Shown one piece after another: positions 1 to 12,000 of a DNA stretch of 64,000 bases. Source of the DNA: Cristatella mucedo (taxonomy: Eukaryota > Bryozoa > Phylactolaemata > Cristatellidae). Position 1 is the first letter of the stretch, and every line of letters begins with the position of its first letter. The stretch spans positions 6,621,001 through 6,685,000 of the forward strand of contig WPIO01000016.1 in NCBI GenBank assembly GCA_009760855.2, written 5' to 3'. The notes under the pieces were generated by a model. The model ran no database searches. It had not been told where the DNA came from and was given only the letters and a program-made list of their open reading frames with translations. The position numbers and the translations under genes are program-made.

Positions 1-3000
1 CTGCTTGGAGATAAACCCAAAACTCAAGGCCAAGGTCATGCGGCTGGAAGAGAGAGATCGTAAATGAAGCAACAATTTTACCTCAGGTACTGAAGGACGC
101 CTTCAACAAGCATCCACGCAAATGATGACAACAGAAAATAGTGAGTTGCCGCCGCCATTGCTGTGCATACGGTGTGGTTGTCAGTCAGGTCGAAACCGAC
201 TAGGAAGCAGAGGTTCAAACCAGCAAGCGAGAGTGCTAAGTTAAAAAGCACCCGTTGGCTTGTCGTTCGTCTCATTGACCTAAATTAGAGCAGACGATTT
301 TTATCTTGGCGGACCAGGATGAGTAACATGTGATCTCTGCAATCCCATTCACATGCAGAGGCTGATCATGTCACCTATTAAAGGCACTTGCTGTGAATGC
401 ACGCACGTCTGTTGTCACAATCAAGCACTCTCATTTGGTGCTAACTTGGACGGCACCAGTATTTAGTGGTCACGTGAGGGGCACCTGCTTTCAGTATTTA
501 CCTGAACAGTATAAACGTGACAATTACCAGCCCCAAGCCAACGGTAGAGACCGACAAGCCGACACGACTGATTATTGTGAGAGCCTCCCGAGGAGCCGCG
601 ACGACCGTCGTCCGCCAATCCTAAAAGAAAGATCCTTGACCTTGAGAAGCTGCCTGGGTAATTTTGAGATACAGAGTACTGTTTCTCGCAAAATGTGTGG
701 TGAAATGCCAGCCCTACCCAGTCGAGATTGGTTGGAGCTCAAAGAAAGACTTGGTAAGCAATTACATCAAAAAGTTACCGAGAGATCAAGAAGAGCGAGC
801 TGAAGGCTGCGCCTGCATGCGGTCAACTTTCTGCAGATGTAAACCATTCAAGCCCAGCACCGGTGACTCTGTGAGATGATTGCAACAAAATACGGTGGGC
901 AAATCTGATCACCGAAAATCAAAATAGCGGATGCATCGTCTAAAGGGAAGAAATTTGTCTTTGATTGGGACTAGAAATAGATTGGAGAACAACTTCGAGC
1001 TAAGGTCGAATGGGGGTGGCTGTTCAGTAGGACATGGGATTAAAGCAATGAACATTGATTACAAATTCTGGTGAAACCGTTGCCCTGGATACAGATTATG
1101 TGACATTTAATCTGTCCTGCAAAGAGGATATTGCCAGATGGTAGCAAGGATTGCTGGAAATTCTTAAAAATCTTGGAATTCAAATTATAATAAGTATTAC
1201 TCATAACAGTTCTATGCACTACTTGGCGTTGGCTAGGATGTTTTAATGCTACATCTTAAGTCCTCGTAGGCTAACTGATGGATTGTTTAGATTTCCCGGG
1301 TTTTGCATTAAGGTTGATGTAGCTCACATTTATGTTCTTTCAATGTCTTGTGCCTGAGTCAGAGCTTAATGATGAGGAGTTTTCGCTGGGGGATGAGGGT
1401 GCTGCCGCAGGCTTTCCTTCATATCCCAGTTCAAGTGCAGATAATTACTAATTTCCAAATCTGATTCTTAATGTGGCTCCCCTTTACTTGTTAAGAACAA
1501 AAGGAGCTCACTGTGAGCCATAGAAGCGTGACTAAAGTAAGACGAAAACAACTAAGCTTATAGTAATTTAAATGATAACTGCTGTTTTCTTTGAACGCGT
1601 AAAGATGGCACCAGATATGGTAAAATGCCATGCTGTTTAAACTAGAGAGTAAAGCGGTAGAATGCTTTGCTCCGGTTCTTGCTCACGCCTGACGTCGATA
1701 TGCAGGGTTGCCGAATAAAACTCTGGTTTGTTTCGATTACTGAAGTACAGCTCAATTGTCTCAGTAGCAAATAAAAACCTACTGCTCATGGTAGATGCCA
1801 TTAACGTAAGAAGTAAATTGAGACTACCTGACACAATTTATTCAATGGAATGATTCGCCGCAAAATGGCTGTTATAGCGAATGAGCAAATGCTTAATAAA
1901 TGTGCATATGCGAACCTCAAGGAGCATAGCAGCACAAATTTATGATTTGCTATTAAATTAAATTATATGATCTTGGCAATTTAAAAAAATCCATGTGAAT
2001 AAAGATGGCCTCATGTAAGCTTACAGGAAACTGGAAACTGTAGGCAAGGCTATGGATGGGGCAATAACAAAACACTGAGAGATGCTGTAATTCCTTGTGA
2101 AACCCTTAAGGTATTTTTGATAAGGGAGAGATAAAAAGTTACCGCTGGCAAGAAAAAAGTCATCACGCGCTCAATTTTTGAAACACTACTTATTGAAAAC
2201 ATGGATTAGCAAAAGATCAGAGTTTTAGAAAATGTGCAGACTCACCAGTAGTACGGCAAAGTGAGTCAGATGATTGCACCGGCATTCGATAGAATTATCG
2301 TTCAAAAAGCTGCTGCAGCCATTAAATGACCAGTTGCCTTGACTGTAGTCCCAAAATGCGCACCCGAGCCGTCTTCGATCCTGAAACATAATCCAAAACA
2401 GTCGTGCTGCATGAGTTCGAAAGTAAATCAGAACGCCACAACCCGTAGCTGTTAGCCAAGAATGCAAGCATAAGAATCGACAGATATTACAAATCAGAAG
2501 AGCACGTGGAAAAAAAATATTAAGCACTAAGCAACAAGCAAGACGTGCAAACCTTTCTTGCATGCACAGCGAATTCTTACGAAAGCAATACTAGGTACAG
2601 CACTTATTTCATTCTTATCTTCATTCATTCATCCTATAGGCATAATTAAAATCTTCGTACAAATTACAAGTGATTGGGAAACGCTAAGCTAGATGTAAGA
2701 ATGTTTCATCTTTTCGTAATAAGTCACAGCCAGTTAATAAATCGTACGTATCTGAAACATAGTATAACTCTATGCTCGCAAGAAAGAGTGCTAAATATAG
2801 CTCAACCGGTAGACCACTAGGCAGCAACCAAAAGTGGCTGAATATGACATCTGGGCTAGTATCTTTTTTATATCCAGCTATTATCGTTTCTTTTAATGCC
2901 GGCTTCACGTTAGATAGCTTCTGGATACTCTTTAAATTAAAACTAACTCTTTGTTATCAACCAGCATTAAAGATAAAATTATGTAAGTCCACTAACGGGT

Positions 3001-6000
3001 TTCTGCGGCCCGGGTTATCTGCTTGTGAGAGAATGCTCTGCTAGCCTTGACCGGCACAAGTAGAGTAGCAGCTACCCTCTCTTGTCCCCAACGAGAGAAA
3101 GTGCAGTGGCTGGAGCAGGGCACTTTGTCTGCATTTACTAACCTCAAAGTTATTTCAAGCAGGTCACGAGACTCAGATTATGCACAAAAGTGAAAGTACA
3201 AAGCTAAGTCATTAAAGCACCGATCTGAGTAGAGAAGACAATTTAGACTGGATAGCTCAATGTTGTAAAGGCCTGAAGCAGTCATATAGAGACATTTTGG
3301 GTTCTCAGTAACGTTGAAGATGGCTTCAAGCCTATATTCGTTTTTAAATTGGTATATTTGGCCTAATAACTAGTAACGAAGTATCTTCAAAGATTTTAAT
3401 TACTCCTTAGCAGTATTTAGCCAACCGAAATAACCAGTGGTGCTAGTTTCAACTGCTAAATCCGTTGACAGCAAAGATCCAGCTTCACAAATTTATTGCA
3501 AAGTACTATAAAGACAATTGGTTTTGCCAATCACAAGCAGGGCATACGAGGTTGTTTTCAGAAGGTTCGTACTCGAAGTCTTAGGAAGACAGCAGAAAAT
3601 AAAAAAATATAAAGCAAATGTAGAAAAATGGAAGTCCAACTACAACTAACCACTTTGATATGGCTGACATCAAACTGCAATATAACGTCGTCGTCCAGTT
3701 TTTCATGTTTTACATTTCTTCCAAGTAGAGATCCAAGCACATGACTTTTTGCCGACTCGGCACCATTCTGAGCGCCATCAAACAGCCGACTGTTGCTATA
3801 GCTAATGAAAGCTTTAGTTGAATCTATGTGGAAATAAATGGTTCAAAATAGACACTGCAAAAAATATCCGTCAAAGTATACTTGATAAAGATTGAGAAAC
3901 ATCATTTTGAAAACAGCTATCAACTAATTGAGAATCCATAGTTTTAAATGTTTGCTCTTCTCACAACACTGAATTTTGAGTACTTTCTACTTACCCAGTA
4001 GTTGATCTGGTAGCTTGATGGACGCAATAGCAGTGCAAGCTTGAGAAAATCTGCTCTCGTTTGTTAAATAGTACAATTTAAGGCTGGAGTTCTCTCCAAC
4101 GCACACGTAGACACCAACTATCGATGAATTGTGAATCACCTCAAAAATACAGAATTTGATCGTATCGTCTTTTTGTTTCCTAGTGATCTTTAAAAATCGA
4201 TAGCACTAAGGTTCACAAACAAAAAATAATCAACGATGCTGCAATGGAACTCAGTGGAATGTTAGGGCATTACCAGAGTGATTAATTAGAAAAACTAAAA
4301 TTACTCCTACGTTCAAAATGTTGAAAATATAGGAAGTATGCACTAAATACAGCTGGTTTCTATTTTTCGGTCTTATTTTGTATATGTGAATCCAGAATTC
4401 TTACAAACATAGGGAAAATGCAAAGTGCATAAACAGAGATTACGTTCTTCGAGGGCGAAAAACAAAAACATTATAGTTATTGTTATTAAAAGGCTGTGAG
4501 AAAAGGGTAGTTCTTTAGCTTTCTGTCAATGGTTTATGGCTACAAGGTAGCAATGCTGGTAAGAAGAAAATTTCGAGAGGTCTGGAAGCAGTGGTACTCC
4601 ACGACCAGAATCGTACCCTTCCGCTCGCATTCAATCCCCATCTCGTGATGATCAAGTCTCATCCAGCAGAAAGTTAATTGGTTGACTCGTACAGGGGTCA
4701 GTTCTCGGTTATTTGTAATGTGCCTCATGGAAACGTATTTGGGGTAGCAGATCGATTACCTCTTCTTTTCCGACAATGCCCGGACGAACTTTGTATTCAT
4801 GTTTTATTTTCTGAAGCAGTTGCAGATGATGATACAAAATTCCACATGAAGTACTACAAGCTTATAGTTGGACTGCAAGCGTTTGCCCATATAATGGGTG
4901 ATACGTAGTGCCATTGTCAAGCGCTTGTAATTTAGGCATCCTCTGTGATAACTGCTTAAAGTTTGAATGCTACCCTTAGAAGACGCTCTCCACGGCTAGC
5001 CATCAAGTTTGAAACCTGTTTAAGATTATAGACAGACTACCGCGGCGGCTAGCTAATAAAATACTAGGTCACTGGTCGTGTCTAGGCTGGACTGCTGAAA
5101 TCCTGTTTTAGCTGGGCAACCTAATAGAAAATTAGTCTCAGCGGCGGGTGACATATGCAAGGCTACCCAATAAATCCCCAAGGTTTTGCCATGTATCCCC
5201 TCTGCTGAAGGAACTACAATGTCTCCCAGTAATTTTAAACAATAAAAAAACCAAATGAATACACTAAACTAACAAATATCGTTATCGTTATACCAAGCCA
5301 AACTGCTGCACTAGTTTTAGATTCCTCGTGCCTTAAAATCTTCTGCTGACAATAAATAAACTGTTATATTCCTGTGCCTATAGACCGTTGGTAAAAACAC
5401 CTTTTAATCTGGAGGTGGAACTCACTTCCACAAGTATTACCCAAAGAAATGAAGACTTACGCTGCCGATTATGACATATCATTTCTAGCCATTTTGAGCT
5501 GCTACTCCTATGCTACTTCATTTCCCAACTACCCTCATGAACCAGTAATGCTTCTATTGTTTTTTCGGATAAGATAAAATCTCTTGGCTATCCTATATAC
5601 ATAGAAAGTTGCTTGCATTTGAGAGAGTGGTATACATTTTTCCTGTGTAGCACATTATTAGTCCATGTGGCTATGTGGACTTATAGATAGACATAAGTGA
5701 TTAATGGGAGTAGTGCCTATTCAGCTGTAGGCAAGGGGATAGATAATATTGTGCGTAAAATTAGAGGCCAATCATATAATTGTGATTTTTTTGCATCTTA
5801 CTCAAAAACCACTCATCTCTTTGCGTACTTTACATCTTCGTATTTTTAGCTCGATAGTCCATCCTCATCTAACTACCGATGGGACATCGGATACTAAACT
5901 CGCTTAAGCCTCAGCAACTGCAATGCCATCCCCGCTCAAAGATTTGTAGCATTTAAAAAATAAACGGTTCTTCCAATTTAATAATATATACATAAATATT

Positions 6001-9000
6001 TATTTAAGGATATTTTAATAGCTTAATTTCCATAATTACCTACTATTTTGCTAGAAATGTTTTCAGGCAAGCCATAATCTGTCATAATTAAATAAAAATG
6101 AAGATACATCGAATAAATAAAATTATAAATAAAGTTTTCTGACAGTTGCGATGAATACTAAACGTACGAGTAGAAGTCTGTAGCTTTGCTGCTAGCACAA
6201 ATCAGCCGTGGGAGATTGTACTTAATTGAAATTGCAAGGCGGGTAGGCGATACAATTACGGTTGGATTCCTTATGAACTACCGTGGCTGTACGCTAGCTT
6301 ATGGGAAAGTAAAAAATAATCTAGCCTTTTATCGTGGAAATTGCTGAACAATCAACTTGGTATAGAAAGACGGATCCGAGTTACAGCTAACCAAGTAAGG
6401 CGAATCCGAGATTGAGCCGACCAGGTCAATGAACCGCTATGGCAGGGGCAGGAACTCCACCATTACTGCCATTCGTGTTGTAATGTAATGTATCTCCGTC
6501 AGTAACTCCACAAAGTCATAAAGACATGTGGGTGTTACGCAGGAGAGTTTTGTATAGCGCACTCACAGCCTAAGCGGCTTTCGGTACGCATTCGGTAGCC
6601 AACAGACTTCGTCTCACACAACAAAGAGAAAGTGGGAAGCCTAGCAGAGCTAGGAGAGCAGTTGAGGTAGTGAGTAGCATATAAGTAGCAGTTCAGGACA
6701 GCTGAAAAAGATGTGCCATAGTCGGCAGTTGGAGAGTAGCTGTCGTTGCGTAAGAATTGTGGAAGCGAGTTCCACAGTCTAGGACCTGCAGAGCTAAAGC
6801 TTCTGTCGCCAACTGTCTTTAAGCGGAGGAATGGGACAGCTAATTTATTGTCCACACAGGATCTGAGGGCGCGAACAGGCTCAAACTGATGCAGCACTTC
6901 AGCTAGGTACGAAGGATCCAAGCCGTGGCAGGCCGTGTGGGCAGCGTAAGAACTTTGCTCTGTATCCTTTGCTCAACCGGCAACCATCCAAGCTCTTTCA
7001 GCAAAGGAGACACGTGCTCAAACCGCTGGGACTTGAATACCAGCCTTGCAGCCATATTCATAGTCCGCTGTAGTGGCATAATAGCTTTCTTTGGTAGCCC
7101 AGCCAAAAGGGAATTACGATAATCAAGCCGAGACAGAACTAAAGAGATAGTTAAATTTTTTACAAGCCACTGTGGGAGACAGCTCCTAATCTTGGATAGG
7201 GATCGGATGTGATGGCTAGCTGTAGAGGCAGTCTTCTGAATGAAGCTTTTGAAATTAAGGCAGCTGTCGAACACGGCACCTAGATTACGAGCACGTGGTG
7301 AAGGTCGCACAATAGCATCACCTATTAGAAGAGCAAAGCCTTTTAATCCAGTCCCTAGGGCAGTGGCGGCTCCCTCTGCTCGCGATTTTCTCAAATCTTT
7401 AGTCAATAGAAATGTAAATAGGAAAAAATATGAATCAATATTAATTGCTGTCGAGTTTGACGAAAATGATGCTTTCGTGTCGTCTCGGCATTACAATATT
7501 TGGCGGCCTTCAATTTCGTTTACTTTTGTAGCAGTTATCAGCTAAGATTGGGAATACTGCATCTGCTCAGCTCTCTCCGTTCCATATCCGTTGCCGTCAA
7601 AGCTTTTCACTGTCTTATTTTTGACCATTTTTTTTTCACTTTTGTCAATTTCCAGGGACAATTGATTTAAAAATATGCTCACATTTTGCCATTAGCATTT
7701 ATATTCGAGCTGGTTTTCCACCCGGCTGCATAGTTTTGGTTAGTGAACCGGAAGCAAAGTCCTTGCGCACTAAAACTTTACAGGTTGATGATGTCATTGT
7801 CAGTTGTTCAACACATTACAAGAACAGGCAGTTTGAGACTGAATGGATCAAGGTTAAGGTTAAAGAGAAAGATCGAGGACACAGAGTGCTACTAAGCTGC
7901 ACGGAATCTATCCATTCCCCAAAAGGGTCTTTAGTCGCTCCCTGATGTAAAGTAATTCACGCTCAAGCTAATGAGACCTAATCCAAATTTATAATATGCC
8001 ACGAAATAGAAAATTCAAGACTTTATTATAAGCCACCGGGCTCGTTGAAAACAAAAGAACAGCAAATAAAAACGGGGCTGTATTAACGTGATCCTAAAAA
8101 TTCACGTTTTCGTAAGCGAAGGCTCCAATATCTCCAATATTCGGGTCTAGGATTAAGAAATTCGGAGCCCGTCTAATGATCAACTGCAGCTCGTCGAGGA
8201 GCCTGATTTTTGCCTACTTTTGTTTAATCTCAGCTATTCGTAATACCAAGAGGTAGTTCAGAGCTCACTATGGGTTTCTACTGGGCACATTGGGATAGGA
8301 AGACGGACTTGCCAAACACTAGATCAAGACCAGCTTGATCGTCTATGCAACGTAGTTGCAAGTGTTACGTAATATATCACTCCACACAGTAACAATGACT
8401 CAGCATGTGTTGTGGAGGACAGTTTTCCGCAGCACATTCAAAGCCTGAACGGCTTTTGGTACGCATACGGTAGCCAAAAGACTTCATCTCATGCAATTAG
8501 GAGAAAGTAAGAAGCATAGTTTCAGGCAGTACAGAATGGCTGGTAAGGATAGGACATTCCACAGCAGAAGAGTTGATTTCGCCAACAACGTATAGTGTAC
8601 GTGAGATACGTTGACAGTCAATGACCTGCAGAGGAAAGGCTTCTTCAGCCAGCTGTCTGTAGGCATAGGAGCAGAGCAGCTAATTCTTTGTCCGGAGCTT
8701 TGACCAATGAGAATGAGGAGGCTAAAAATGGTGCAACTGGTGCAGCTAGGCATGAATGAAACCAGCCGTGGCGGGCCTTGTGGGCCAGCGTAAGAATTTA
8801 ACTCTGAATCCACTGATCAATCTGAAGCCACAGGAGCTACTTCAGCAAAGAAGGCACCTGGCAAAATCTCCGGGTTTTCTTAACTAATGCACATGGAAAG
8901 CCAGACGTTTTTGTTTTAAATAGCTGGAATATAAGTAGTGAAAAATAGGCGCTGATCAGTGCTAAACCTTTCCGACCGCTCCTTTCTCTGCCGTCGTCTG

Positions 9001-12000
9001 ACAGGGAAGACAGATAGAATGCCGCCAGAGGGCAGAGAGGCAGCGACAGCACTCGGCTGCAGTGAATCGCGCCAAGCCTACCCTATATGCCATGTGCCGT
9101 TTGTCCTCCTCGACCGATTTCGAAACGCTGCTAGTGTCACTGGAATCACTCAGTACCTGCATTAGGGACTGCAAAACCACTTCCATGTTGCTTGTAAGCC
9201 TAAACGAAACACGAGTGGCTAATGAATAATGGCTTGCCACAAAATCAGAGACGATACTGACAAGAAAAATTTACAGAGGGTGCTGTTGAATTGACCTTCT
9301 TGTGGCATCAAGTACTTCGGCATCACCTGAGGCCAATGCAAAGTCAGGATTCATTATGTTGTCGACTATGCCAGCGAAGTCTGTTGACACCTACAAGATT
9401 GACAGGGAGACCATCAAAGGATTACCAAATGACCAAGCCCTAAACATTGAATGTGACGCAAATTACTGTAAATCTTAAATCACGTTTTTACCAAAAGTTT
9501 TGTATAGCTATTTGTATCACTTTTCTTCTCTAAGAATTATTTTGACCAACAAATCCACAGTGTGGTATTTAATTTTTCACCGATCTGTTTCAAAGTCTGC
9601 TTGCCATAAATAGTATTTGCTGTATTGTAGATTATGTTCGTAATTGGATTTTATGGGAACGGATAATATAAGGAGCCGTATACATTGCAAAAGGCGAAAC
9701 CCAATTTAGTTGTGACCTTGTCGATAGGTAAAGCATTAACTTCATATCTACGTGTAAATATATTTAGGATAAAGGAGAGAAAGCGTGAGGGAGAATGAAC
9801 AATTTGGCGATGGTGGTTATGACTTGGTCTTTATTAATAAAACGTGCAATACATTGAATAGCTTATAGTAAAAAATCGCATTGCAACGAATTTAATGGAT
9901 AGAAAAGCGAAACTATTTTTTGACTGCAACAATAGAAATTGAAGAGCTTGTTATGCGCAATCTTTCTGAATATGACGTTCAATTCATGTTCCAAAGTGAC
10001 CTCTCGTTAGACGGCCACATCAGCTCTACAGTCAAGTCTTCCCACTTTCAGCAACATAACATTGCTAAAATTCGGGCTTGTTTAGATAAGGATACCACGT
10101 CTAAGTTGTTCCATGCATTCGTGACATCCCATCCTGACTTATGTAACTCACTGCTTAGCCGCCTGCCGCCATGTGCAATCAGGCGATTACAGCTTGAGCA
10201 AAGGTCCGCAGCTAGGCTTGTCTGTCGTGAGCTTCACAGTTGCCACATTAATCCACTTCTCGCCGACCTGCACTGGCTACCAGTCAAGCAACGGATTGAC
10301 TTCAAGGTTTTGACGCTCACTTTTAGGTCACTTCATTCTTGGCTCCAGCCTATCTCTCAGATATACTCCCCCATCAGGCCAAGCATCGTACCAACCACTT
10401 TTCGGAATCCAACAGTCTACAAATACCTCGTACAAACGTCAAAATATATAAATATAATTAATTTGTATAGCGTCCCAAGAGAACTTAATCTCTATCCAGG
10501 CACTTTACATATGCCTCGGGGCTCGAGCTCACGACCTTAGCCAGACCTTGGCCTGGGCGAGCGCCTTAACTACTGGACCAATCCAGCTAAATCTATTGGA
10601 GACCGTGCATTTAGTTCTTATGCTCCCAAAGCCTGGAAATTCCTCCCAACCTGCGTAAGAACATCCCCAGACCTGACCACATTTAAAAAGAAACTATAAA
10701 CCCGTCTATTTATCAGAGCATTTAGTGGATTCATGTGATTCGTCTTTTACGCGCTTATGCGTGCTGACACTGGGCATGCTGCCACTAACCACATTTGCAT
10801 GCTGACCCTGTGAATGTCACCCCTAACCATGTTATTCATTTTGTTTGTTTATCAAGCATGATATTACTAACCATTCAATGGCGTTTCACTTTGCCGCAAA
10901 TGTAAAGCGCCTAGAAAGAGATTGAGCTCTCTGAGGTCGCTTTATCAAGTGCATTGTTATTATTATTTTATTATTATTCAATTAAATGGTTTCCTATATT
11001 TGATTTAGTTTTCAAAGAGTGAGCTGCGTGCTTAGTGTATCTGAAGTTATAGACATCGGGTCAATCCACAATGCAGCTGGTGCATTGACCAGCTCATCTT
11101 ACATTTGCCACATTCGTTCTAGCGTTTTTACTAACTAACGGCCCCCTAGCATAACAACGCAGGCAGCTAGCTTCCCAATGTCAATGAACGGCCAGTTCAT
11201 TGAGAAATCTTGGACCAGAAGTGTACTGTCATTGCCTGCTAATTGGAAGATTGGTGCAATCGAGTCTAAGGTTTTTTCCACCACGTGTGTCGAACTTTAA
11301 TACCAGTACTATATTCAACGAGCACCGTCACCAAGTGCAGTCATCAGATGCAATACCACTAGTTTCTTAGTTTTTCTCAGCCAAAAGGCTACTATGCTGA
11401 TATGAAATCAAGTGTAGAAAGCATGAAGACCAAGAATTCACGAAAATAAGTGTAATTGGCACCCTATCTTTTACTAATACGTTTTGCTGTAAATGTGGAA
11501 GAGCAGTTGTTATATAAAACCAGAACCGCTACCTGCCAACGGCCATGTGGTTGTCCAAGATTTAGCACTCGAGAAAATTTAATGTAAAAGTATATCTGAA
11601 AGAGAAGAATAATGGATCAAGTAGTTTAGGCTTTTTATTCAAAATTAGAATTCGAAATAACTTTGGTTTTTGGTAAGCGTTCAAATTGAGTTCAATCTGA
11701 GTCCCCGATCCACATATAATGCATACCATAAACAAGTTCGGGACGCATCTTTGTAGTACCAGTGTTTTACATTTGAATTCTCAAGCCCTAATGTGTTGAG
11801 CATGATAAAATCTCTGTCGTTATTTCAGAGCCTCTCTCCTCTCTAATCTAGCCAGAGTCTCCTCTGGCAATGATACCTAAGTTTTCCTGTACAGATTGTC
11901 TTTGAAACTCAGTCATCTGATTGTATTTATATTGCCACCAATTTTTTCTACAGGAGTGGGCTTTTTAGAAAAGAGAAAGTTTAATAATTTCATGAAATCA

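Noticed and set aside
393-803. Plus-strand open frame of 136 codons with an FN3-like LVLTWTAP start
   Set aside because: It lies antisense to the TM1 exon, and the minus strand gives a phase-correct TM helix. The FN3 resemblance stops after a few residues.
1637-1834. Minus-strand frame LYFSNRNKPEFYS as a receptor exon
   Set aside because: It is conserved in copy 2 but preceded by a stop and without convincing splice sites. The position between GPS and TM1 leaves no room for another domain.
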